Below, piece by piece: positions 1 to 17,100 of a stretch of 24,010 nt of DNA. The notes beneath the pieces were generated by a model. The model ran no database searches, was not told the DNA's origin, and worked only from the letters and a program-made list of their open reading frames with translations. Source of the stretch: Apostichopus californicus (lineage: Eukaryota > Echinodermata > Holothuroidea > Aspidochirotida > Stichopodidae); contig JAIPMN010006080.1 in the NCBI GenBank assembly GCA_020650975.1, positions 1 through 24,010 of the forward strand, in the 5' to 3' direction. The position numbers and the translations under genes are program-made. Every line of letters starts with the position of its first letter. Positions within the stretch are counted from its first letter, which is position 1.

Positions 1-1152
1 GTGAATATGTTCACAGTATTCCTTTGTGCAGTTGTTCCTCATACTGTATTACAGTGTACAGTATACGCAATGCCAACTGTGTAACCTTGTTATTATAGTC
101 TCTATGTATGGGTATTTGAAAGAAATAATTCATACCACAGTCATTTTAGTGGAAACGATAGAAAACAGTATTCTTACTGTCATTCTTACCTAAATAACTA
201 ACTTGATGTTGCCTTCTCCATACAAACAATACCCCCCCCCCCTCTCCCCACTCCCATCAGAAGTAGTATATCCCAAAATTAGCTCATTTATCCCTCTATG
301 GATACTTTACTACCATGTTGGGAAACACTGCCTTAAAGAGAGGTAGCAAGTAACTGCAGCTAATATTTAGCATAATAACTATAAAGCTGTATGTTATTGG
401 GCAGTAACTGTGCAGCATCCTGACCCAGCCACTCACCTATAATTGCACAACCTTCAATCTACCTAACAGGTCAATATTGTTACAACCATTTGATTTCTTC
501 TAATGTAATGTTTCATTCTGTTGTGAATTTGTTCAGTTTTGCAGGTTATGCTTTCAGCTACCATAACCTCATACAGTGGAGATGTAAAATCCCAGCAAAT
601 TCTGGCAAGTTAATGGAAAATGCTTCTTTAATTTATAACAAATGATGACCTGCACAAATATTTCACAGCTTGCTTTTCAGTTTATGTTTCAGTATGTGAG
701 TGTTACAGTAAAGACACTATTTTTATTTTTAATAGATGATGGTACAAGAAAACAATCAGACTTTGAGCTCTATTTGAAATTGTGTTTACAAAATAGGACT
801 TTGACCAACATTAACCCCTTTCACTTGATATCTATAACCCCTCCCCCTCCTTTGCTCTCTATTCCTTTCCAAAACTCAACCTTCAAGAATTTTGGGAAGA
901 AACGTTTCTTTGAATGATCACTTAAGTTATATGCATATAAATTGTTCATTCAAAATGTCTAGAAACACTCCAAGTAGTAATAACAAATATGTGCCTGAAT
1001 CGTTACATTCTCAAGACCGGTAACTATTGTACAAACTTCGACTGCTTGTTTACTACATGAGGTTTCTACCAGAGTACCCCATCTTCAAACAAAACACATC
1101 AAGAATATTTGGCAATATAATTAGACAACTGAAAAGAGCAACAGTATCTTAC
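1..1152. other. No confident gene; downstream of carboxypeptidase exon 4
   Basis: AT-rich sequence with a C-run and CT-rich tract at about 231-255. Apart from the weak candidate exon at 558-601, I see no exon with family similarity on either strand. It is either the final intron or 3' region of the minus-strand carboxypeptidase gene. Confidence 0.5.
558..601 (-). CDS. Possible terminal exon of the carboxypeptidase (weak)
   Basis: A plausible acceptor (..TTCCATTAACTTGCCAG) precedes 44 bases that accept the phase-1 junction from exon 4 and give 14 more residues ending LHCMRLW before TAG. The protein would then be 444 residues, a normal length for a single-domain soluble family member. The tail has no recognisable homology, so this may be chance. 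The alternative is that the gene continues beyond base 1 into further domains. Confidence 0.22.
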
Positions 1153-7038
<5,886 letters not shown>

Positions 7039-7625
7039 GTTTAACTAATTTGGATCACTTTTCATTTGCTTGTTTTCAGAACTGGCTAGGCCTAGACTTT
7101 TGAAATACACTAGTACTATTAGAAGTACTAGGGCCTGTATTCAGTAGGCTAAGTCTTAAACTTTAGCAGTAACTAGTACTGTACAGTCTGTAGTGGCTAG
7201 TACGTAGTACCATGGAGTTATAAACAGGCTTATTTTGCCTTTTCCGGGTTTTCTTACGTCGCAACTCGTACTACTGAATGCTAACCGTTCAGTTCCATCA
7301 CATATGTGAAAGACTTTGCAAGGGTCACATCATATTTACCCTGGTCAAGTTAAAATAGCCCGTCACGTTCCAGAATGCAGCGATGAAATAAAACTCGCGT
7401 GGATTTCTAATCCAATTCCTGTACCATCGTTGTATTTACTCCATCAGTACGCGTCGCTAGCTTTGTGATAAAGTACTAACGTATGCCAATTACCAACTTT
7501 ACAAACTTGTCTGTGTGGAAAGTAATTCGTCAACCGAAACAAAATCCGAAATGTGACTTGTGTGTTGCAGCTGAAACATCCCTTGGGTGACAACGTATAA
7601 CAAAATTCTTCGATCAATGCTAACT
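7039..7625. promoter_or_regulatory. Upstream region of the carboxypeptidase gene; no gene seen
   Basis: Lies 5' of the carboxypeptidase start codon (minus strand) and 3' of the unidentified frame at 7626-7991. Bases 7100-7210 repeat ACTAGTACT/AGTACTAG palindromic units several times. No TATA box or splice signal is assignable. It must hold the carboxypeptidase promoter unless an upstream non-coding exon exists. Confidence 0.4.
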
Positions 7626-7991
7626 TTACTTCGGAGTGTTATTCAAATTTAGCAATGAGATTGTACTTTCTCCACAAATAATGTTACATGAGAGCTCTGG
7701 TGTCTGTTCCGCCGGAAACTGAATGAAAACCAAAATTTCTGGTTGATCAGAAACTAAGTATGGGAATTCGTCGGCCTTCCAAGAATTGAAGTCGAGTGTG
7801 ATAACTGGAATATATTGCGGCAACGTCAGCCGCGCCGATTCACAGTATACAATATTATTGTATGATACTGTGTGATTCGGGTGGTAGCATGCCAAAAAGC
7901 AGGAACTACACGTTGTACTGTTGCCGTGCAACGCGTCGTCTGCTCCACTGGCCATACCAATACTGATAGTTGGCCTCTTGGTTTTAGCCAT
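7626..7991 (-). CDS. Unidentified 121-codon reading frame, head to head with the lipid gene
   Basis: An uninterrupted frame from ATG at 7991 to TAA, not recognised. The product is soluble-looking, with no signal peptide or membrane segment, six cysteines (residues 28, 31, 35, 50, 102, 106) including CSSCFLAC at 28-35, and an acidic, aromatic stretch around DFNSWKADEFPYLVSDQPEI (67-86). The composition looks protein-like, unlike most chance frames here. The start context is weak (pyrimidine at -3, G at +4). It diverges from the CDP-alcohol phosphotransferase gene with 157 bases between start codons, so a shared bidirectional promoter is likely if both are expressed. It could be a small intronless gene, a first exon ending early (a G|GTATGG donor-like site follows codon 11) or chance. 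Confidence 0.4.
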   Translation of the reverse strand: MAKTKRPTISIGMASGADDALHGNSTTCSSCFLACYHPNHTVSYNNIVYCESARLTLPQYIPVITLDFNSWKADEFPYLVSDQPEILVFIQFPAEQTPELSCNIICGESTISLLNLNNTPK

Positions 7992-8148
7992 AGAAATTTA
8001 GCACATTACGGTCACCACCAAGAGTAAACAGAAAGAAAACTTTGCAGCCTGTATTTACCACAAATTGCACGAGTTTCACTGGATTGAAGAAAGTATCACC
8101 CTCTCTGCATCGTCTATTCCCCCCATTCCACAACACCCATTACAAAGC
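7992..8148. promoter_or_regulatory. Candidate bidirectional promoter
   Basis: 157 bases separate the divergent start codons at 7991 (minus) and 8149 (plus). Any 5' leaders must overlap or start within this stretch unless upstream non-coding exons exist. No TATA box is apparent. Confidence 0.35.
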
Positions 8149-8188
8149 ATGGGTATCGAAGTGCTTGCTTACATTCCTAACCTAATTG
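8149..8188 (+). CDS. Lipid-enzyme exon 1: start codon and PNLIG motif
   Basis: Encodes MGIEVLAYIPNLI and the first base of Gly14. The donor is GTGCGA, the weakest of the set but in the position the family requires, since exon 2 continues with YIRLV. Open frame upstream to about 8065 has no ATG, so the start is placed here. Confidence 0.8.
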
Positions 8189-11100
8189 GTGCGATTTTGC
8201 TACTGTTGTGTTTAACTGTTACTTGTGTTAGTGTTAGTTTTAGCCGCTACTAACGTTATGCCAAACATTAGGCCTATGCTAATTATAATCATTCAAGCTT
8301 TACACACACACACACAAAACATGACTGGAAGGTAGTGTTAGACCTAGCCGAGGCATGTCAGGTGTAGGCATAGCCTATTTTATTCTAAATTGAATAAATT
8401 TTCTTTCAATTGAGTTTGAGATGTCAAACAGTTGGAGTAGCTAGGCCTGTGGTAAATGTATGTATGTATGTAGGCCTATATGTGATCTTCCCGCAAGCAG
8501 GAACTCGCGAAAGAAGCCATGGAGGCTTATAGACTCGCAAGCTGACCGAAGCCAATCTCTCGGCACACATTCAGTTAACGTCCATGTCGGGAAGTTGTTA
8601 TTGAACAACACCCTTGCCAGACGACACACATTGCTGTCGGCGGGAATCGAACCGGGGATCTCATGACTGGGAGACGCCGGTGTTAACCACTAATCAATTC
8701 CTTAGGGCAATCCCTTGTGCAGCACAAGCACTTCTCAAAACAGTGTCATACTCATACAAAGGTCTATAAAAGTTATATTAGAGCTCATTTTTAACTCTAG
8801 CTAGGCGTTGTTTAGGCTATGTTACATTTTACAGCCAATTTCAGTGGTTCAAACCGTATACTTTTCTCTTAACAAATCTTTCTTTGTAAAAATGTGTTAA
8901 CCCTAATCTGACCTACTGGGAAGGTTGAAATAAGAACATCAAAATGTTCAAGTCAAAACGCTCCATTCAAAATTCACAGTAAACACCTGACTGAAAAACC
9001 ATTTTGAAGAGCCCTCCTTTCAAGAAGCATATAGTGACTACTTCGTTCAAGCGGCATTTTAAAGATCACAAATTTACTTTTCATTGATGTAAAATTAATT
9101 TAATTGGACAATTCCCTCAATCGGACCAGGTACCAACCAACTGAGAGCCCTGTAAAAAAAATTGTCAGATTTGTCATCTTCAATAGGCTTTAGATTTACA
9201 GAAGCATTGTGTTAATTGTCCATGGCTTTAAACACTTTGAATACAATAGAAATGTTTCTTCATGCTTGAACATATACTGGTGCTGTGGCTGAGTGGATAA
9301 ATGCAGTGGCATTTGAAGTAACGAGGCTAATTAATTAGCATTCGGGAGGTTCTAGGTTTAATTCCTGGCCCGGTCATAGTAAGGTGGGTTTTTCATCCAA
9401 GAGCATGTATGGTTTTGCCATCTGAAATGACTTGCTAAATTCAAAAGATTCCACATTTGAGTTAAAATGTTGAATTGGAAGCCACCCGACCGTGTAAGTT
9501 GTAATCCATAAGCCATTGCGGGTTTCTCCCACATTTGTGGTCACTTAAGCATCGTAAAAATAACTGTTGATTATTATTATTGTAACATGAAACACTAACT
9601 TTTGCATTTTTTTTCTCTTTGTCCCAGATTTAACTTTACAGTGTGATTGCAGAAATGTTATAATGAAGAGAATTACCTCCCCTTCTTGCTTTGTCTCAAA
9701 CATCAATTTACTGTAATTTTACAAAGTATCTTGAACCTGTTCACATATCTTTGTGTAGGCCTGCAGCATCTACTGTCACAAGCAGTTGTTGAGACTGCGT
9801 TTTAGTACCCTATCGTGAAATGGAACTGTCCATAGAACTTGCACGCACAGACTTAGATTCAGGCAAGCTCAATGAGTCCTTCACCTGCTCACAAAAGCTG
9901 TACTTTTAATGGTTTTTAGTGTGCATTTTATGTAGGAAGGAAATGATTTGTACCTGGCTCTTGTGTTAGGTTCACCTTGCTGTGGAACTGATTACCTGCC
10001 TTTTATAAGCATCTTCTGCTTCTCATCAGATTAATTCAAGTCCCTGTCCAGTGTGACGTTATAAGAATGTTTTGTCACTAATCTTCAACAAGATTTTATT
10101 TGCCATGATATTTGGTGAATGAGGACATTAAACTTCCAATACATTTTCAATTTTCACGAGACCCTAGCAGTTTCAACGAAATGACACTTGTAACAATGAT
10201 TACTGTAACACCACTGCACAGTTTGACATCACAATCCATGGGATACACAGCAATGGGCATATGAATTGTTTATCTCTTAATGTTTATTGTAACTTCATGG
10301 TACAAGTGAGTGGTGCTCTTTAACAAAGTACTATATCAACATCTTTCGTTTTTTATTGAAAAAACAAGCAAAACTATTTACAAAAATTAACAAAAACAGC
10401 AAGAAATTTGACTCTTGATTAACACTTTATAACATGAAACTAAATAAAACAGTATAAATTTAGCAAAACAGTCTCTCTTTAAGTTCATCTTTTTGTGTAA
10501 CAAAGTCCAACTTTAACTTTCTTTATACATCATCTTTTAAGTACGCTGGTCTCTTCCTTCTTCTGTGGCTCCATCTGAGGTGAACAATGTTGCCAGAACT
10601 TCGTGTGAAGCTGTTTGATGTATCTTGAATTAAAGCGGGCTGATCGTGATTCAACTTGCGACGCGAGTGAACTTGATGCAAGTAAACTGCTCCTTGGAGA
10701 CTTTAAGATCTCATCATTTTCGAATGATTGCTCTGTCCTCAGTTTGAACTTCGTAGTATCTAATGTTAACTTTGTCAATGACAATGCCATTTCTCCATGT
10801 TTGGTTATCTCTGTGGTTATCTTCAGGGGAACTTCACTGCCTTGCTGAAGTTCTTTTAGAGGTACCCCTCCGCAATTGTATACGATTTTTGTTGTGTACT
10901 TTGCTGATGTTCCTTTCTCTTTTGACATTTTCTTTGTTTTGGCATCAAGGGTAGAGGTCTTTGTTGGAAGTGGAGTTCTGGTTTGACGTGAGAACATGCG
11001 TTGTGCTAGGGAACTGCTTAAACCAGCTGTAGGGGTTTTTCTCCAAATAAGCAATGCTTTGTATATGTCCTTGAGGTTGTTGTTCGTTTTGCAAAGCAGT

Positions 11101-14100
11101 TTCTCTGCGGTTTTGATGGCTGGTTCCGCTTTTCCATGATATTTGATGGTTATACTTGTTGAAGTAGTGAATGCATATTCTGCTGCGATCTCAGAAATGG
11201 CTGCAGAGTTAAACGGTGGGCTATTATCAGAGAAAACAGACACTGGCACTCCATGGCGGGAGGAATGGCGTTTCAGATGCTTTATGACAGCAGTTGTTTG
11301 TTTGGATCGCATTGAGTCAAGTTCAAAATAATCCGAATAACAATCAACAGTAACCATGTAGTGTGAACCATCCACAGTGAAGAATTTGATAGCTATCATT
11401 TCCCAAGGTTAATGAGAGGTTCTTTAGGTTGCGATCAGGCAAAAGTGTTGTATGTGTCACATTTGGAAATATAATCTTTTAGTTTGGATTTCATGTTTGG
11501 CCAGTATAATTCGTTGTGAAAGGCTCAATATAAATGAACTTGTGAGATAGGTGACCCAAGGTTATACCGTAACGATACCCCTAGGCTTATTACTGACTCT
11601 AATTCAACTTGTATCGACAGTAACAGCAAGCTACTTTCAATGTGATGTACTGACTATTAAGCACATTGATAAATTTATTACATAAGCCTGGAAGGGTAAG
11701 TAGACACACCACTGCAGTCATACATTGCAAAGCAGTTCTCAAAATGTGTCATTCTAGGTATACTTGCACAACTTCCCAAATTTGTGAAATGTTGACGACT
11801 CGTAATCATCAGCTACACTTGGTTACCGTTAGGCTCGACACATGCTGACGACACAAAGAAAAAACGAAGAATATCTTTAGAAAGGTGTCACTTTCATACG
11901 GAAAGATTGTTCCAACACTTCGTATGGCATCTGAAATAACCATTTGTTGCATTCGCTGGCAATGAAATGAGGTGGACTCTCTCAAATATTCTATTTCTGA
12001 CACCATGTTTATCTCTTGACGTTTATTGTAACTTCATGGTACGAGCGGGTGGTGCTCTTTAAGAAAGTACTATATTAACATCTTTCCTTTTTTTTGAAAA
12101 ACAAAGGACTCAGATAACTCAATTGTGGTGCAGATTTGAGTTCAAACACACATTTTGTGGGCTGATATAACTATGCCATTGTTAGTGTACTTCTAACTAG
12201 TATATACATGTCCTATCAGAATCTTAACAGACAAATGTACCTGTATGATATTTTAGGTAAAGGAAGCCTTTTAATAAATGTTCTATTATCAGTGTTGTGT
12301 TTATGTTTTTTTGGTGGCTCTCCATAGGATACATCCGATTAGTACTTGTGCTTGCTGCCTTCAGTTGTTACTCATCAAATGCTGCTTGGTTCTTGTTCTT
12401 GTATTCCACCAGTGTGATTCTTGATGGTAAGTATTAATTTCACATTAACATCTTTGGAAGGTTACATAATTAATTTGAAATCTAGATCTAAATCATGAAT
12501 ATCATAGATGAGAGAAAGATTGACAACTCATTATTTCATTATCAGCCAATGCAACAGTGAAATAAGTAACAACAGATAGTTTTCATATTTGTACTAGCAA
12601 ATGATGAGAATAAAGGGAAACAGGTTATATGAAATGAAGAAAAGGAACAGTTTGTTATGTTGATATGATGTTGTAATGTTTTAAATGAAAGTTGGTGACA
12701 AATTTCAATTACCCTGATCAAAATACAAAAACCCAGTAACATAAAAACCCCACATGGATGCGACTACACGTCTGAAAATGTTGAATTGTGGTGGTAAATA
12801 ACCGATTTGACATCAAGATTTCCAGTTGGAATGGTGACATAACATGAGAGTCATGGTTCCACCACATTGAAGAAATTCCACATACAGAGTAACATAAAAT
12901 AGTAATGCAATAAACATGTACAAAGCTTAAATCAACCCTCATTAAAACAATACAAAGTACAAATTGAGCATGATCTATATATCTCGACAGTCAAAACAAT
13001 TAAATTGTTTATGTATAGCATTCTTGTACTCAATGAAATTTTGAGAAATTCTGCTCACTCATCGGAAAGAATTCATCAATGCTATTGGTGTTTCTAAAGA
13101 ATTGTAGACATCTTTCCTTATTAAAGTTCGCTCCTATATCTACACAGAAAACCATATGGCATTGGTCAGTTGCCACCTTGTTGAAACCAATTCAAACCTC
13201 TCATTCACGGTTAGCAAGGCAAAGCTGAGGTGCCCATGAGACTGAGAAGATCTAAATCTGATTTACAGCCACTAGAAATGGAAACAACACTTTTTAAACA
13301 CAAACTAACCAACAAAGGATAAGAAATATAGCCTGGGGTTATTAGGGCGAACCCAGGAGTCCCAGTAGTATACTGACAATTCAGCACACGCAATATACAG
13401 TGAATGCTCAAACCACATGGCATAACAATGGAACGGTTTGCTTGTAAGCTTTGAACTTTCCAAAATACATACATACACCAAGCAGGCCGGTGCAGCAAAC
13501 AACAACATTTTGGTTCATTAAAGTAACTTACCACAGGCATTGATCTCAATTAGAAAAACAATTTGCTCTTGATGGCTTTGTTTCGTAGGTATTGATGGAC
13601 TTGTGGCAAGGAAGCTGAATCAGACATCCGCTTTTGGGGCATGGGTAAGAATCATTTCAGTATGCATCGTTAAGTCTCACCATGTGTAGCCAAATGTTCA
13701 CCTAACCTGACTTACAAGGAGTTTTTGGTTCGATGATAATCGTAACCTATGCATTCATGATAGCGTATTAGTGTGGATGTGTGTGTACTGTGTGCGAGTG
13801 CATTTGTGAAGCCCAGCTTGCAAACACTATATCTCTAGAAGGGAAGGTCAGAAAAATTCATATTTGTTGTGTAGAAGTACCACATTAAGTACAAGAAGCC
13901 TATTGTTTTTGGTGGAGGTCAAAGTTCATTTGGAGTCATCAGAGGTCAAATCGTGAAACCCTTGTAAACATGTTCACCCTCACTATACATTACGTCAGAT
14001 TCATGAAGAAAACTGCTCATTTTACATCATCGAAACCACAATGCATGTTCGCATTCTGGTTCTGATTTTTGTTGTTGTTATACAGACAAGGTATGTAAGA

Positions 14101-17100
14101 CATAATGGCAATACTAAAGCAACTTGTAAATGACAGCCAGGTCTAGGATAAAGGTGTTCCATGTCTTACATATATTTCATTGCTCACCTGTAGAGCTTGT
14201 GTTAACTTGAACAGTTGCAGTATAATATGCATGTTTATGAGGATGAGCTTAATGCAAATTCTTGTAACATCAGTTCCTTGACTATTGAAGTTGCAAATTT
14301 ATCACAACATGGTATTAAAGGCGTCAACTATAGTATTTTCTTGGAAGTGACATGACAGGATTTATTTTATTTTTCTTAATCAAGATGTTGTATTTGCTTA
14401 GTGAAATTTGCTAGAAATAGACAATTATATATAACCTTACTGAATGTGTACAGGGCTTTTGTGGCGCTCAGGCAATTTGAAATGAACAGTACGATTAGGT
14501 ATATATGCAAACTTGAATAGCTACATTTTATTTGCTAATATATCTATATAGTAAAATAAAGTGTTTCTGAAAAAGGTGGGAAAAGGGGGGGGGGGAGTGG
14601 GTGGTGGGTGTATTTGAAAGAACAATAGGCAGTTTTCACATACTACTGAATATGATGACAATTGATTTCTTTGACCATGTTAACCTTGCAGTTAGATGTC
14701 ATGGTGGATAATTTCGGAAGGGGATTTTTATGGAGCAGATTGTACAAAGTAAGTACTTTGTAAATATCTCAGAGATTTGTTATGAATACAAAACAACACA
14801 TAACAATACCAGTCAGATTGGAAAGACTATCAGTATATTTGTGTGTTAAGATAATTGTACAAAGCATGGAGCAGAAAACTCCACCAGGCCTCAAAATTTG
14901 GGTCAGTTACTGGCTAAACCCCAGTGGATATCACCATATGCCAGTAGAAAAAAAACATTGACATTAATGTTGCTTTTGTATATTGGAGGAAAATGCAATT
15001 GGGAATTTGATTCTAACAATAGATGATTTTATGCATTGGCATTTGTTAGCAAGTGGCAAAAATTGTTAAATTCTATACCTGCTCTGTATTAAATTAACAA
15101 TGCCAGGTATCATGAAATCATGAATATCAGGGAGTTTTTGCAAGTAATTTTCCTGTAACACGGCACTGACAGTCCTAAATCATTTGTGTAAATAAGGGGT
15201 CCATTAAAGGATTGTATGATGTGTAAACTCTTTTGAAAGGAAAACTAAAACAATTATTGCATCGTATTAGGGTTACCTAGAGGTTACTGCTTAGCAAAGT
15301 CTATGAAAGTACATTCAGGATGCAGTCAAGCTAATGGCAAATTTTTAAGGTAGCGACTTTGTTTAATTCAAGTGTTACTGCATAATGAATGCTTATCTTC
15401 TACTTGAAGAGGGTCAACCAAGGCTGTTGAATCTGCAATGAGCATACATGGTAACAAATGGTTTGGCATGTGCTGGGGAAGCTTATTGTAGGCAAATGGG
15501 GCATCTTCTATATTAACTTATTTAAGTATGGAAGAAAATGTGAAATTGTAGAGATAAAGATGTTGTGACAAGACAATTTCCATAAGACCCTGGCAACAGT
15601 AGGCCTATACGCCTAGGTAAGAATCAGGTATTGACACCAAAACTTCTGCAATTAAAGTAATAATAAACATATTTTAAATATGCATTGGGATAAAACAATA
15701 AAGTGCAATACAGATAGTTGTATTGATTCCAGAGTTGGACCTCAGCTGGTCCATGAATTTCTTAAAAGGTTACATCAAGTGGAACCATTGTAATGTAGAT
15801 CCAAATTTCATTATTGAATGATAACAAATGTTGTGATGCTTCACTGCAAGTTAGTGGCACTCCAACCTATCACGAGTTTAAGGAAATGGTGGCTGTATAA
15901 GCAACGCAAATGTCAGAATGTTTTTCTGATTCCAGTGATGTGAGCTAACAAAATATAATGTGAACCTTTATTAAAGGTAATGGCTATAACTAGAGAAAAA
16001 GAAGCAAACATACAATATAAAAATACAAATACTATGAAAATAAAAAGTCAAAAAGTCAGAGGGTACATGACCCCCTTACTAAGACAAATTGTTGAGATTT
16101 AGCACAATCTATGTTACATGGATAGGTCCCACAATATTCACACAACTTGTATGTAAACATACTAAATATTGCATTTACTAAGGATGTTATGAAAGCTAGT
16201 GGGCACCTGTAGTGTGCTGGGCCCAATGGGAGTGGTGTCATGCCTCAAATGATGAGTAACAATGAGTGCCAATGTTTTAGTTATAAGTTCTTCAGCTCAT
16301 GATTTTGAGGAGTCAGTAGGTATGTCTGCTAGTTTATTGCAATACTTTTTCTTCATAGTGGGGTTATGTTGTTGCTGCCCTAGAATGGAGTGTCTTCGTG
16401 TGTACACACAGTCTCGGTGCCGAGTGGAAGGCTAACTTTGTCCAAGCTCCTTATATAGCACAAAAAGTGATGGAGAAAAGTAAGTGATGCAGTATTCTAC
16501 ATGCCATACTACTTCAAGTTTTCGTGCAAGCACTCTCAATATAAAAGAAAGTTAAGACCCCTGGGCCATGAATTGTAATCTGGGCATTCAAAGCCCTGCA
16601 GTAGAACTTTGGTAGTGAAGCCTCATTACTGCAAATTTGTTTGAAATCCAGTTTAATAATCCTTGTAGTTCTGTGATGACAGCTATACATGGCATGACAT
16701 CTGATCCTTCCATCAGAGATTTTGTCGAATACCAATTTCAAGTTCACCTCTTACCGTAATATGGTAAAATATCCTGTCATGTTATTTTAAAAGATTGTTT
16801 TATATCTCATTGTAAATTTACTTGAAATTTTTCCATGCATTCTATTTCACAGATTTTAAGACCCCATTAGGAACATTTACCATCTTAGGGCTTCACGGTT
16901 TACCAATCTGGCTGTATGCTCATTATACCAAAGTTCTCGGTCAGTCTTTGAGAATTCATCGAAGTATTCAATATGCTGGAATTGCCTTTTTGAGTGCAGG
17001 GAGAGCAGTGTGCCTAACTGTAGAGGTAAGGCAAGTAATCTATGTAAGAAGAGCATTTTTTTTCAACAGTCTCAGCTGGTAATGGCACCCTCTCAGACCT

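Larger units (their letters stand above)
10267..12103 (-). mobile_element. Decayed, internally deleted Ty3/Gypsy LTR retrotransposon
   Basis: Direct repeats 10267-10366 and 12006-12103, about 100 bases and highly similar, flank an integrase remnant on the minus strand. Read on that strand they end in AAACA, and the right copy is followed at once by TGGTGTCAGAA (12005 down to 11995), a primer-binding-site-like sequence used by many Gypsy elements. The left LTR may really run to 10470, beginning TGTTTT after the purine tract AAAGAGAGAC; the right LTR is then truncated at its 5' end. Gag, protease and reverse transcriptase are missing. No target duplication is seen. Confidence 0.72.
8189..12327 (+). 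other. Intron 1 of the lipid gene (4.1 kb, repeat-rich)
   Basis: Holds a CA run (about 8306-8317), an ATGT run (about 8458-8472), two tRNA-derived SINEs and the Gypsy remnant. Stretches 8716-9276, 9586-10266 and 11517-11994 have no recognisable content. Confidence 0.8.
13645..14691 (+). other. Intron 3 of the lipid gene
   Basis: GT-AG. Contains an AGGTCA-rich stretch (13911-13955), probably part of a dispersed repeat, and a G-rich tract at 14576-14608. Confidence 0.75.

Noticed and set aside
642..917. Plus-strand 91-codon frame with an acceptor-like TTTTTAATAG inside
   Set aside because: No family similarity and no partner donor or neighbouring plus-strand exon; low-complexity Pro/Ser/Phe tail.
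8065..8148. N-terminal extension of the lipid enzyme by 28 codons
   Set aside because: Needs a TTG start; the ATG at 8149 has a strong context and gives the family-typical N terminus.
8641..8692. Functional tRNA gene
   Set aside because: A- and B-box-like sequences are present but no acceptor stem or full cloverleaf could be drawn; fits a SINE head.
10615..11331. Plus-strand frames of 62-77 codons
   Set aside because: Antisense shadows of the Gypsy integrase remnant.
13211..13549. Minus-strand frames of 112 and 67 codons in intron 2
   Set aside because: Overlapping frames, no motif, no splice or promoter support.
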